NCBI GenBank assembly: GCA_023411555.1
Contig: JAEYOQ010000051.1
Location: 1 to 57,670, forward strand
Reading direction: 5' to 3'
DNA from: Bacillota bacterium
Lineage (GTDB): Bacteria; Bacillota; Clostridia; Lachnospirales; Lachnospiraceae
Length of the DNA stretch: 57,670 nt
Part shown: in pieces, positions 45,707-54,227 of the stretch
How positions within the stretch are numbered: the stretch's first letter is position 1
Layout of the letters: each line of letters starts with the position of its first letter
Position numbers and translations under genes: made by a program
The notes under the pieces: model-generated
Database searches by the model: none
Told to the model about the DNA's origin: nothing
Seen by the model: the letters and a program-made list of their open reading frames with translations, nothing else

Positions 45707-46312
45707 GTGCTTCATATAAGAGTAAACAATATGGTAGAGACGCCAGAGGTGAAGTACTCGTTATCAATGGATATTGATAAGTGTACTTTGGCTGGGTTAT
45801 ATGGTGATAAAAAGGGCGAAATAATCTCGCTACTATCTGGGTTGGAGAAATTTGATGGTGATGTAGTATTAGATTCGATTAGTATGAAGGGTAGTTATGA
45901 GGAATACATTGAGAATATTGCAGTAATCACTAAGAATTCTATAGTAAATACCGAATTATCTGTAAATGATTTCTTGGATTTCTTTGGAACCCTGGAAAAT
46001 GCCTTTGACTGTAATTATGAGGAACGAAAGAAGTGCCTTTTAAAGGAATTTGATTTGCTTAGATATATTAATACGGGAATTAATTTCTTGAAGGAAATCG
46101 ACCGTAAGAAAGTAAAGCTAATCAGTTTATTTCTCAAAGAAAAGACATTGATTCTTCTGGATACCTTTATAGAAAGTTTTCATAAGAATGATCAAGTAAA
46201 AATTATGAAATTTTTGAGTAATTATGCTAAGGATGAAAAGATTGTATTAATAGGTTCTGATAATTATAAGTTACTTCAGAGCTATAGTGACAGAATTTTT
46301 ATCGTAAACTAG
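45707..46312 (+). CDS. Degenerate ABC-ATPase-like protein without catalytic motifs
   Basis: A 201-residue protein starting at GTG after TTGGAGA. It follows an ABC ATPase outline, but each motif is altered. The Walker A position reads GLYGDKKGE (30-38), keeping Gly-x-x-Gly and one Lys but not GK[ST]. The Q-loop position reads IAVITKNS; the signature position LKEIDRKKVKLISLFL has no LSGGQ; Walker B reads TLILLDTFIES (147-157) with Thr for the catalytic Glu; the H-loop reads LIGSDNYKLLQSYSDRIFIV with Asp for His. No membrane partner gene is adjacent. It is an intact frame, so a non-hydrolysing regulatory or structural role is possible. It sits 333 bp after agrD behind a terminator. Confidence 0.7.
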   Translation: MLHIRVNNMVETPEVKYSLSMDIDKCTLAGLYGDKKGEIISLLSGLEKFDGDVVLDSISMKGSYEEYIENIAVITKNSIVNTELSVNDFLDFFGTLENAFDCNYEERKKCLLKEFDLLRYINTGINFLKEIDRKKVKLISLFLKEKTLILLDTFIESFHKNDQVKIMKFLSNYAKDEKIVLIGSDNYKLLQSYSDRIFIVN

Positions 46313-46381
46313 TAACGATTCATAAGAGGAAACTCTTGGCTTATATTCGGTTGTATGGGGAATATACAACATTAACAGTAT

Positions 46382-46419
46382 GCATAGATAAGTATTGGGG
46401 AAGCAATACATATCTATGC
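46382..46419. terminator. Bidirectional terminator hairpin between convergent genes
   Basis: GCATAGATA-a-GTATTG (46382-46397) pairs with CAATAC-a-TATCTATGC (46404-46419), 15 pairs with one mismatch and a 6-base loop. It lies between the plus-strand ABC-like gene and the minus-strand ROK kinase gene. Confidence 0.75.
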
Positions 46420-46445
46420 TATATTGTTATGCTTTTGTAGCAAGT

Positions 46446-47318
46446 CTAATGGCCTATCTCTTGCTTGGCAAGCTGGATGCAGCCCATGATTCCCTGATTA
46501 TCGTTAAGGGAGGCTGGTACAATATACTGATCCAGTTCTTCCATCTGACGTGTCTTGATATAGCCGTTTAATAATCTTGCTACTTCCTTTCGTATCAAGG
46601 GGAAAAGCTGTTTCTGATGCATTACTCCACCACCGAGGACAATTTTATGAGGTGACAGAGTGAGAATGTAATTTACAAGACCTTGAGCGATATAATAAGC
46701 CTCCAGCTCCCAAACCTTTGGATTATCTTGAAGTTCATAAGCCTTTTTATTCCAGCGTTTCTCGATGGAGGGACCGGAAGCTAAGCCTTCAAAACAGTTC
46801 GGATGATAAGGGCAAACTCCTTCGAAGGTATCCTCTGGGTGCTTGCTTAAGAGAACATGTCCAGCTTCAGGATGCAACATACCGTGCAATAAAGAACCGT
46901 TCATGTAGACGCCGACACCTACTCCGGTACCGATAGTAATATAGATTCCGGAATTCAGGCCCTTCATGCTTCCCCAGGTTGCTTCCCCAAGTGCAGAGGC
47001 ATTCACATCCGTATCAAAGCCGATGGGTATATGCAATGAGTCCTTTAACCTATTCACAATATTATAATTAACCCAGGCAAGCTTTGGAGTTGAGGTAATA
47101 CAACCGTAGGTCGGTGAACCCTTATCCAAGTCGATTGGTCCAAAGGAGCCAACACCTAACGCCTCTATCTTCTTATCTTTAAAATAATCAACTATTTTAA
47201 CCATAGTGATATCTGGTGTCTCTGTCGGAATAGACAGCTGCTCCAGTATCTCCCCATTCTCATTGCCGATAGCCAAAACCATCTTTGTTCCACCGGCTTC
47301 CAGTGCTCCGTATAACAT
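46446..47318 (-). CDS. ROK-family sugar kinase, fructokinase-like
   Basis: ATP-dependent hexose kinase. The 290-residue protein has the N-terminal phosphate loop LEAGGTKMVLAIG, GVGSFGPIDL, DTDVNASALGEATWG with the catalytic Asp, TIGTGVGVGVYMNG, and the ROK zinc site HPEAGHVLL...CPYHPNCFEGLASGPSI. EATWG and the short zinc loop resemble ScrK/YdhR fructokinases more than glucokinases. ATG 47318 lies after GGAGG; the frame from 47351 lacks a site. No transporter is adjacent, so the sugar is not set by context. Confidence 0.88.
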   Translation of the reverse strand: MLYGALEAGGTKMVLAIGNENGEILEQLSIPTETPDITMVKIVDYFKDKKIEALGVGSFGPIDLDKGSPTYGCITSTPKLAWVNYNIVNRLKDSLHIPIGFDTDVNASALGEATWGSMKGLNSGIYITIGTGVGVGVYMNGSLLHGMLHPEAGHVLLSKHPEDTFEGVCPYHPNCFEGLASGPSIEKRWNKKAYELQDNPKVWELEAYYIAQGLVNYILTLSPHKIVLGGGVMHQKQLFPLIRKEVARLLNGYIKTRQMEELDQYIVPASLNDNQGIMGCIQLAKQEIGH

Positions 47319-47453
47319 ATTTCTACCTCCAATAGTAAATAAATCTAGCAATCCTCCTTATTATAAACGAAAGTGATAAAAAAATATAGTATAATTATCA
47401 GCATTACAAGACTTAATTATTGAGTGGCTTACTGTTTGTGGCCATAATATTTA

Positions 47454-47500
47454 GAAGCTAGGATTTTCCGAACTGGAACCTTTGTCGAAATCCTAGCTTC
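47454..47500 (-). terminator. Hairpin downstream of the alpha/beta hydrolase gene
   Basis: GAAGCTAGGATTT (47454-47466) pairs perfectly with AAATCCTAGCTTC (47488-47500) with a 21-base loop. It lies just after the end of the minus-strand hydrolase gene. The T run on that strand is weak. Confidence 0.7.
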
Positions 47501-47562
47501 ATTTCAGTCTGGCTGAGAACAGTAACACAGATTGATAGTCTTGTTATCATTCATTTTGTAGG

Positions 47563-48375
47563 TTAATGTGAGATGAAGTGCATCAATTCTTTATTAAAGA
47601 GTTCCATTTCATCGATAAAGGTTGCATGGCCGCTGAACTCAAAAGGAAGTAAGATTGAATTTTTAATCATTTTGTTCTGAATTTCTGCAAGTGTGAAGGG
47701 GACTATCTTATCATGAATACCGTGTATGATTAAGGTTGGTGTACAGATATGCTCCAAATCGGTAAACAATACCTCTTCAAGCCAGGTTTTTTCTACCGCT
47801 GCGGTAGACCAGCCAGCAGCCTGCAGACCAAGCTGGAAAAACCAGTCTAACATAGCAGGGCTTGTGAGCTGGAAGAAGAAGTCAAGTCCGAAATTCTGTA
47901 GCATCCTTGGACGGTCCGTATAGGTAAGCTGCAGCTGAGCCTCTATACCTTCCCGATCAACACCATAGGGAAAATTAGGACGCTTAATCAGACTAGGAGC
48001 AGCAGCTGCGCATATGACAAGCTTATTCACCCCATAAGCACGATGTCTGGCCATATAGCGTATCGCTATGGAACCGCCGGTTGAATGACCAAGAAGGGTA
48101 ATATCGTGAAGCTTCAAGGCTTCAATGACGCATCTAACATCATCGGATGCCCGATTGTATCCATAACCAGTCAGCGGTCTGTCAGATTTACCGAAGCCTC
48201 TCTGATCCATGCCGATACAACGAAATCCCCTATTTGCCAAATGATCGAATTGGTACTCAAATAATTCATGACTACCCGGCCACCCATGCAGAAACAGTAT
48301 GGTTTTCTCTCCCTTCGGGTTCAAATCCTCAACATATATATTGACATCAGGCTCAACATTAATATAGTATCCCAT
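47563..48375 (-). CDS. Alpha/beta hydrolase
   Basis: A 270-residue cytoplasmic hydrolase of the alpha/beta fold. Oxyanion-loop HGWPGSHELF (30-39), MDQRGFGKSDRP, nucleophile elbow LGHSTGGS (Ser98), the acid in IHGIHDKIVPF and the catalytic His in FSGHATFIDEM are all visible. It resembles haloperoxidase/esterase-type enzymes; the substrate cannot be read from the sequence. GGAGGAG lies before the ATG at 48375. It is transcribed alone toward the hairpin at 47454. Confidence 0.88.
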   Translation of the reverse strand: MGYYINVEPDVNIYVEDLNPKGEKTILFLHGWPGSHELFEYQFDHLANRGFRCIGMDQRGFGKSDRPLTGYGYNRASDDVRCVIEALKLHDITLLGHSTGGSIAIRYMARHRAYGVNKLVICAAAAPSLIKRPNFPYGVDREGIEAQLQLTYTDRPRMLQNFGLDFFFQLTSPAMLDWFFQLGLQAAGWSTAAVEKTWLEEVLFTDLEHICTPTLIIHGIHDKIVPFTLAEIQNKMIKNSILLPFEFSGHATFIDEMELFNKELMHFISH

Positions 48376-48581
48376 CTTATGCTCCTCCGTAATGATCTAT
48401 CATTGTATCATATTCATATTCAAAGGGTTTGGATACAGATTGTATTGTGATTTAGTCTATTTTCATACTTAATTCAGAAGGCACGTGTCTAGAATGATTA
48501 AGTAGGCATGGGATGGAATAATATAGAATAAAATATATTAGCAAAACTAGGTGCTTCATAGAGAAGGTGTGTACAGCTGGT

Positions 48582-49421
48582 ATGATGAATAAACAACGAC
48601 TGGGCTATATAATAAAGCTTATGTTAACGATGATTGTTGCCCTAATGCTAGGGAAAATTCTGGGGTGTAGAGAGTATCATTTAAATAGAAAGAATATCAA
48701 TAAAGTTGAGCTATTGACCAGGGAGGTAGTATTGGAATATGATAGCACCCATCATATTGAAAGTGTAGATTTTCGAGAGAATGGAATTGTTGCATCCTAT
48801 CCTAGAATACTTACAGGTGGATCAGCTACTCAGTTGGAGGATTGGAATCGAATAATCAAAGAGGACTTTGATAAGATTATACAGATTTATTCTTTTCAGC
48901 CTTTTCCCCAACCTATGCCTCCTACAGATGTGGTACCGATTATGCTGACGTTATCCTATGATGTGAAAGGCAATACAGATGCCTGGTTAAGTATACTGTA
49001 TCATGCAGATTATAATAGTATCTATTCCGCACATCCAAGTAACCTGGTCTATACATCAAATATTGATAAGAGAACAAGTCGTAGATTACGTCTAAGCGAT
49101 ATCGTAGATTTGAATGAAGCCTTTGTAAAGGAGTTCAGAAGCTGGAGACAAAAGGATAACCCACAATCTACAGACGAAATTCGGAACGCAGTCAATGTAT
49201 ATATTAACAACATAAGTGATGAGGAGCTTTTGACGGGCTTTCGCTTAGCGGATCAGATAGGATCAGGAAATACATGGGGAATCTACAGCTATCTGACAAA
49301 GGATAGGGTCGGAATAAGTATTGAGGTTCCTAATTATGCAGGAGACCATGCAGAGTTCGAACAGGAAATGACGATGCTTGAGCAATACCTAAAACCGGAG
49401 TTTTCTGAGCCGGTTCAATAA
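48582..49421 (+). CDS. DUF3298/DUF4163-like extracytoplasmic protein, possible lipoprotein
   Basis: A protein of about 279 residues with an N-terminal hydrophobic segment (LGYIIKLMLTMIVALMLGKI) ending LGC, a possible lipobox though the residue at -2 is Leu. The rest is extracytoplasmic: a central stretch IMLTLSYDVKGNTDAWLSIL then RTSRRLRLSDIVDLNEAFVK, which resembles the DUF4163/DUF3298 domains of PdaC and RsiV. Function unknown. The start is uncertain (GTG 48567, ATG 48582 or 48585); none has a well-spaced ribosome site. Confidence 0.6.
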   Translation: MMNKQRLGYIIKLMLTMIVALMLGKILGCREYHLNRKNINKVELLTREVVLEYDSTHHIESVDFRENGIVASYPRILTGGSATQLEDWNRIIKEDFDKIIQIYSFQPFPQPMPPTDVVPIMLTLSYDVKGNTDAWLSILYHADYNSIYSAHPSNLVYTSNIDKRTSRRLRLSDIVDLNEAFVKEFRSWRQKDNPQSTDEIRNAVNVYINNISDEELLTGFRLADQIGSGNTWGIYSYLTKDRVGISIEVPNYAGDHAEFEQEMTMLEQYLKPEFSEPVQ

Positions 49422-49447
49422 TTTTCAACAGGAATATAAAAAAGTAC

Positions 49448-49500
49448 TTGACAAGTGACCACTTGCTCACTATAGTAAAAGTGAGCAAATGGTCACTTGT
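49448..49500 (+). promoter_or_regulatory. Strong promoter overlapped by a 21-bp operator palindrome
   Basis: TTGACA (49448-49453), a 17-base spacer and TATAGT (49471-49476) form a near-consensus promoter. Two 21-base arms (49451-49471 and 49480-49500) are inverted copies with one mismatch and an 8-base gap. Each arm itself contains a near-palindrome, AAGTGACCACTT on the left and AAATGGTCACTT on the right. The arms cover the -35, spacer and start region. The TetR gene downstream is the probable binder. Confidence 0.85.
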
Positions 49501-49513
49501 TAGGAGGATATTC

Positions 49514-50599
49514 ATGGATAGAATATTATTAAATCAAAAGACAGTGAACTTAAATAAGGTACTGAAGATTATTCAGAAAGATAGTATGAGAGGATATCTC
49601 AAAAGTAAAAGCGTTACAAAGGTAAAAATCGGAAAGTTGTTTGACTTGGATACAACTGGAAAAGTAGTAGATAAGGCAAAATGCTTGCCATGTGAAGTTA
49701 GTCCGGATAGAATATTGGAACTTCTAGACATTTATGAATTAACCGGTATGAGTGGAAATGGATTCTCAGTAAAAAAGAAACTTGAATTACTTATGAAGCA
49801 TCAGTCACCAAAGTATTTACTAATCAATGGAGTGGAATGTGAACCTGGATTACTTCATGATGAATGGATAATTAAAAATTATTGGAAGGAAGTTTCAAAA
49901 GGAATACAAATTATATCCAAATCAATACCCTTCGAACGCTGTGTATTGGCACATAAAGTTCCTGTAGCGGAAAGGGAGTCGAAAAGGAATACGGTAGGAT
50001 TTGAAGAATTTATTATTGCAGCCAGGTATCCTATGGGAGAAGAGCATTTGCTGATTAAGCAAGCATTTGGTAAAACATTAGCAAAGGATGTTCACCCACT
50101 TGATGAAGGGATACTAGTAATGAATGTCCAGACGATTTATCAGATTTATAGTCTGCTTACGAATCAATATCAAAACGGAAGGTATATTACCTTAGCTGAT
50201 TTGGATAGCGGTGTTGCAAGAGTAGAATATGTCAAAAGAGGAGAGAACATCAAAGAGAAGCTGAGGAATTGCTTTCCAGGAAAAAGAGATGGAGGCTGCT
50301 TTGCTGGTTCAGGCATTATGTCAGCCCATATTATAAAGGATGATGAAAGATTCTCTGATCAGATTTCTTTTGCGGCAATAGGACGAGCAGCAAATATCTC
50401 CAACAATGCGGTATGTAAAGGGTGTGGAAAGTGCAGCCGAAAGTGTCCGGCAGGTGTAGATATTAAAACTATTGTGAAGCGAAGAGAAATTGACAAGCAG
50501 GCAGATATTACTGGTTTAGGGGTGGAGAATTGTATTCATTGTGGAAGCTGCACCTTTTTTTGCAAAGCCGGCAAGGATATCAGCGAATACCTAAAATAG
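49514..50599 (+). CDS. Solitary RnfC/PduS-like iron-sulfur electron-transfer protein
   Basis: A 361-residue soluble protein. The stretch YLLINGVECEPGLLHDEWII (101-120) matches the RnfC/NuoF-type IINGxECEPxLxxD motif. The preceding GMSGNGFSVKKKLELL aligns with the family's GxGGAGFPTxxKL loop but lacks its Pro-Thr. The C-terminus has two ferredoxin-type clusters: Cys301, 304, 307, 311 and Cys340, 343, 346, 350, so two 4Fe-4S centres are predicted. It is shorter than RnfC, and no other Rnf subunit is in the window. ATG 49514 follows TTAGGAGG. Flavin/NADH handling is inferred from the family only. Confidence 0.75.
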   Translation: MDRILLNQKTVNLNKVLKIIQKDSMRGYLKSKSVTKVKIGKLFDLDTTGKVVDKAKCLPCEVSPDRILELLDIYELTGMSGNGFSVKKKLELLMKHQSPKYLLINGVECEPGLLHDEWIIKNYWKEVSKGIQIISKSIPFERCVLAHKVPVAERESKRNTVGFEEFIIAARYPMGEEHLLIKQAFGKTLAKDVHPLDEGILVMNVQTIYQIYSLLTNQYQNGRYITLADLDSGVARVEYVKRGENIKEKLRNCFPGKRDGGCFAGSGIMSAHIIKDDERFSDQISFAAIGRAANISNNAVCKGCGKCSRKCPAGVDIKTIVKRREIDKQADITGLGVENCIHCGSCTFFCKAGKDISEYLK

Positions 50600-50625
50600 C
50601 ATCAAGCAGTATAGAAAGGACCTTT

Positions 50626-51204
50626 ATGGAGAGAAAAGGGAGAAATACAAAGCAAGTGATTGTTGAGGAGGCTATGAAACTTTTTTCAATCAGTGGCTTT
50701 GATACGGTATCGATTCGTACAATTGCGGAAGCAGTCGGAGTGGGAAATAGTGCTTTATACAAGCATTTTAGAAGTAAAAAGGAAATATTGGATGAGATTG
50801 TTTCCTATTCTATTGGGTATTATCTAGCTATGGGAAGTAAGCAGATGATGCAAATTCAAAGTATGGAAGATTTGCAAACAGCCTGTCTGACGATGTTCGA
50901 TTTCCAAACGAAAGATGAATGGATGGTAATGTTTCGTAGATTACTTATTATCGAGCAGTTTAAAAATCCTGAGATGGCAGAGATTTATCGCAAATTCTTT
51001 ATAGAATTACCCTTGCAAGCCCAAGGAAATCTTTTTAAGCAATTAATTGAACAGGGAATTATGAAGGAGAAAAATGAAAAGGTATTGGCTATGGAATTGT
51101 ATGCACCTTTTTATTTGTATCATCTTGCCTCTGATTCACAAGACAATATGAGAGAGCTATTTGAAGAGCATATCAAAAATTTTTGGGAGAGAAACTTTGT
51201 TTGA
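50626..51204 (+). CDS. TetR/AcrR family transcriptional regulator
   Basis: A 192-residue regulator with a classic TetR DNA-binding domain at about 5-55: NTKQVIVEEAMKLFSISGFDTVSIRTIAEAVGVGNSALYKHFRSKKEIL. The remaining helical domain is of unknown ligand. It begins 26 bp after the RnfC-like gene, so both share the 49448 promoter and it probably binds the palindrome there. ATG 50626 follows GAAAGGA; the frame from 50530 overlaps the RnfC-like gene and is rejected. A terminator follows. Confidence 0.9.
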   Translation: MERKGRNTKQVIVEEAMKLFSISGFDTVSIRTIAEAVGVGNSALYKHFRSKKEILDEIVSYSIGYYLAMGSKQMMQIQSMEDLQTACLTMFDFQTKDEWMVMFRRLLIIEQFKNPEMAEIYRKFFIELPLQAQGNLFKQLIEQGIMKEKNEKVLAMELYAPFYLYHLASDSQDNMRELFEEHIKNFWERNFV

Positions 51205-51215
51205 ATCTCAGTCTA

Positions 51216-51247
51216 AAAGGAGGCTATCGTGTTCCAAAGCCTCCTTT
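51216..51247 (+). terminator. Terminator after the RnfC-like/tetR operon
   Basis: AAAGGAGGCT (51216-51225) pairs with AGCCTCCTTT (51238-51247), a perfect 10-bp stem followed by ATTA. Confidence 0.8.
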
Positions 51248-51299
51248 ATTAGAAGTATAATAGGTTTAGGTATGTATCAGCCAATGGGCTAGTTACCAC

Positions 51300-51749
51300 C
51301 TATTCCAATATTTTTTTTAATTCATCCATAAAGGTACTTACATCTTTGAATTCACGGTAAACCGATGCGAAACGGACGTAGGCAACAGGATCTAGATTCT
51401 TCAATTTGTCCATTAGAATCTCACCGATAATATGACTCGGAATCTCTTTATCTTCACGATTAAAGATTATGTTCTCCACCTCATCAACCAGTGTTGTAAT
51501 CTGATCAACGGAGATCGGCCTCTTATGACAGGAGCGAAATACACCGGCCTCTATCTTGGAACGATCATAGGGCTCACGATTGTTATCCTTCTTAATTACA
51601 ACGAGAGGTATGGTCTCAACCTTTTCATAAGTAGTAAACCTGCGCTGGCATTCATCGCACTGACGTCGTCTTCGGATGGAATTATTATCATCAGCCGGCC
51701 TAGAATCAATCACTCTTGTATTGTCCTTACTACAAAACGGGCACTTCAT
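51300..51749 (-). CDS. nrdR: Transcriptional repressor NrdR
   Basis: Represses ribonucleotide reductase operons according to ATP/dATP binding. The 149-residue protein has a zinc ribbon (Cys3, Cys6, Cys31, Cys34: MKCPFCSKDN and CDECQRRFTTYE) and an ATP-cone domain (VIKKDNNREPYDRSKIEAGV, about 51-139). Length and motifs are complete. GAGGAGG precedes the ATG at 51749. No nrd gene lies in the window. Confidence 0.96.
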   Translation of the reverse strand: MKCPFCSKDNTRVIDSRPADDNNSIRRRRQCDECQRRFTTYEKVETIPLVVIKKDNNREPYDRSKIEAGVFRSCHKRPISVDQITTLVDEVENIIFNREDKEIPSHIIGEILMDKLKNLDPVAYVRFASVYREFKDVSTFMDELKKILE

Positions 51750-51940
51750 AGTAACCTCCTCTTAAATTTAAATAAATCAATCTTTATCTGAAGTAAAACA
51801 TTCTGACAATTCTCGATATATCTAGATTATATTTAAATTTTCCATTTCGGTCAAGAAAATAATTACAAATTAATATAAAATATAAGAAAAACCCAGATAA
51901 AGTCTCAAAAATCATCACTTAAATTTATTAAACACTATTT

Positions 51941-52198
51941 CTATACGATTTTAACAAGACATTTCTCTATATCTACGTCCACTAATATGATATCAACCCC
52001 TATTTGCTTAATGCAATTTCGTGGAATAACATATTCATGATCCCGGCCTAGGATCCCCCAAACCTTACAGGGGCCAGGAATAATAATATGTGTAATCAGA
52101 CCGGTACATGTATCGAATTCAAGATCACAGACATAACCAAGTCGCATACAATCCCTACAATTAATGACTTCCTTTTCGCGAAGCTCACAAAAACGCAT
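51941..52198 (-). CDS. YlmC/YmxH-family PRC-barrel protein
   Basis: A small protein of 85 residues starting MRFCELREKEVINCRDC, then RLGYVCDLEFDTCTGLITHIII and DHEYVIPRNCIKQIGVDIILV, the pattern of the YlmC/YmxH sporulation-associated PRC-barrel family. Its cellular role is unknown. The frame is open upstream to 52264; 52198 is chosen by family start and a GGGTG site. It lies about 190 bp upstream of nrdR on the same strand, in a mostly empty A+T-rich spacer. Confidence 0.8.
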   Translation of the reverse strand: MRFCELREKEVINCRDCMRLGYVCDLEFDTCTGLITHIIIPGPCKVWGILGRDHEYVIPRNCIKQIGVDIILVDVDIEKCLVKIV

Positions 52199-52294
52199 AC
52201 TATCACCCATATATTTTCTTGTTTTATTATATGCAGGAGACAATAAATGTGGTATCAAGACCATAAGGAAAAAATGGTTCGATTTTTTCTTTTT

Positions 52295-52325
52295 TTGTCA
52301 AAATATACGGTGAATATGGTATAAT
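52295..52325 (+). promoter_or_regulatory. Candidate promoter for the sensor-kinase operon
   Basis: TTGTCA (52295-52300) and TATAAT (52320-52325) are 19 bases apart, with TGG before the -10 that may act as an extended -10. A 150-base leader follows before the kinase start, with no obvious structure. Confidence 0.5.
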
Positions 52326-52475
52326 ATGATTTTAGATTTGAAAATATGATATGATTCTACTTATATAAAAGGATAAAATGGTAACAAAAGATATAATCCG
52401 AAAGCAAATTATCATATGCTTATTATTGGAAGTGAGTACTTTATTATCGATGCTAAAACTCAAAGGGGTATCTAA

Positions 52476-54221
52476 ATGAATGAGAAAATATATAAACGAT
52501 GGGTTAACCGGACACTGAAAAGTAAGCTGTTATTGATAATTATTCCATGTGCTTTTATTTCAAGTATAACTATTATGGTTTTGGCGATATGCATTTTTCA
52601 TAAATATGAAAATACCTTATATAGTTCGACCATGCAAAATCTAAATATGATCGTTCAATATATAGAACTTGACCTGGCGAAAATCGAGATTATGAGTGAT
52701 ACCATCATTACAGAGGATGGTATACAGACTGCGTTGCAGTTTGCAAAACCAAATATCAGAAAGAAAGAAATGTTATCGGAGAATATAATAACAGCCCGGA
52801 AACTCTATCAGACACTACAGGATTCTATGACAACAGCTGAAAATGTAAAATCGGTTTCTATATTTGTTGAAGACGAATGGTATTATGTTGGCTCTACAAA
52901 GAGAACCTATTCGGAGGAAATATTGAAGGAAGCAGGAACTGCTCTGGATCATAGCAATGGTGAGATTATATGGTATCATAAGGCTTACCCGACCAACCAG
53001 CTGTATAGTATACGAAAGATCAAAGAGATCGGGAAGAGCAGTTATCGTGACTTGGGTGTACTTGTAATTGAGTATAATTTAAGAACAAGGATCAATAAAT
53101 TAATTAAGGAGAGTGATAAGATACAGTATAATCCAAACCTTATCATCTGGAGTGATGACGGAATGATGTTTTCCTCTGTGGGTGATATTCAGGTAGTAGA
53201 ATGGAAAGCAGATGTCGATTATGAAATATTATCACTTGCTCATCATAAATACTTCGTATCTTATTTACAAAGTCCAGCCTATCACTGGGAATACATGTTT
53301 TTGATATCCTATGATAACATGCTTGGGTACATACAGGGTTTGAAGGTTACTTTTGCTATATTATTTATTATAGTGGTTATCATTTCGCTTTATTACAGTG
53401 ATATACTGATTACCAAGATTACATTAAGAATCAATTATTTGCTGACTCGTATGAAAAGCGTAGAGAGTGGAGATTTTAGCGCTAAGATGTATATTGACAC
53501 CGGAAATGATGAAATTGGTATGCTATGCGATCATTTTGAGACAATGGTTGGAAAGCTGGATAAATTGATACAGGATAATTATATTAAGCAGATGCTAATC
53601 CGGGAAAATCAACTTAAAGTATTACAGAGTCAGATTAATCCTCACTTCCTATTTAATACTTTACAGACAATTAATTGGAAGGCAAAAGAGGTAAATGAAA
53701 AGGATATCTCCCAGATTGTTGAATCGCTCGGAAAACTCCTTCGTTATACTCTGCGGGAGGATAATGATCCGGTTAAGTTGTATGAGGAGATTAAGATACT
53801 AGAAAATTACATAACGATACAGCAGCTGCGTTACCAGGAACGGCTTAGGGTATCGATTGAAATACCGGAATCTCTATACGATTATAGAATTCCCAAATTA
53901 GCCTTACAAAATGTTGTTGAGAATGCTATAAAGTATGCTTTGGAAAATATGATGGAACCCTGTTTGATAAAAATATGGGGAGAAGACCAGGGAGATACCT
54001 TCCGAATTTATGTTCTGGATAATGGACCGGGGTTAAAGAATGATCAAGTTATAATCAAGAATCACTTAGAAGCTAAAAATGTAACAGTAGCTGCAGGCTT
54101 AGGAATAGGACTGCAAAACATTGACAAAAGAATCAAATTGATTTTTTCTGAGGATTATGGATTGAAAATTGTAGATACCGGACATGGGGCTCTGGTGGAA
54201 TTTTATATGCCAAAGGAATGA
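52476..54221 (+). CDS. YesM-type sensor histidine kinase
   Basis: A 581-residue membrane kinase. An N-terminal transmembrane helix (LLLIIIPCAFISSITIMVLA), a long extracellular sensor region, a second helix (VTFAILFIIVVIISLYYSDI, about 290-310), a HAMP-like linker (YLLTRMKSVESGDFSAKM), then the His_kinase domain QSQINPHFLFNTLQTINWKA with His390 and a HATPase with VVENAIKYALE, DNGPGLK and GIGLQNIDKRI. YesM/YesN pairs next to solute-binding genes sense extracellular carbohydrates, and the downstream genes fit that. GGGGT is a weak ribosome site. Confidence 0.93.
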   Translation: MNEKIYKRWVNRTLKSKLLLIIIPCAFISSITIMVLAICIFHKYENTLYSSTMQNLNMIVQYIELDLAKIEIMSDTIITEDGIQTALQFAKPNIRKKEMLSENIITARKLYQTLQDSMTTAENVKSVSIFVEDEWYYVGSTKRTYSEEILKEAGTALDHSNGEIIWYHKAYPTNQLYSIRKIKEIGKSSYRDLGVLVIEYNLRTRINKLIKESDKIQYNPNLIIWSDDGMMFSSVGDIQVVEWKADVDYEILSLAHHKYFVSYLQSPAYHWEYMFLISYDNMLGYIQGLKVTFAILFIIVVIISLYYSDILITKITLRINYLLTRMKSVESGDFSAKMYIDTGNDEIGMLCDHFETMVGKLDKLIQDNYIKQMLIRENQLKVLQSQINPHFLFNTLQTINWKAKEVNEKDISQIVESLGKLLRYTLREDNDPVKLYEEIKILENYITIQQLRYQERLRVSIEIPESLYDYRIPKLALQNVVENAIKYALENMMEPCLIKIWGEDQGDTFRIYVLDNGPGLKNDQVIIKNHLEAKNVTVAAGLGIGLQNIDKRIKLIFSEDYGLKIVDTGHGALVEFYMPKE

Positions 54222-54227
54222 GAAAAC

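Noticed and set aside
45707..46312. Calling the ABC-like gene an active ABC transporter ATPase
   Set aside because: No intact Walker A, signature, Walker B glutamate or H-loop histidine, and no permease gene beside it.
49514..50599. Reading the RnfC-like gene as part of a full Rnf complex
   Set aside because: No rnfA, B, D, E or G gene lies in the neighbourhood; only a TetR gene follows before the terminator.
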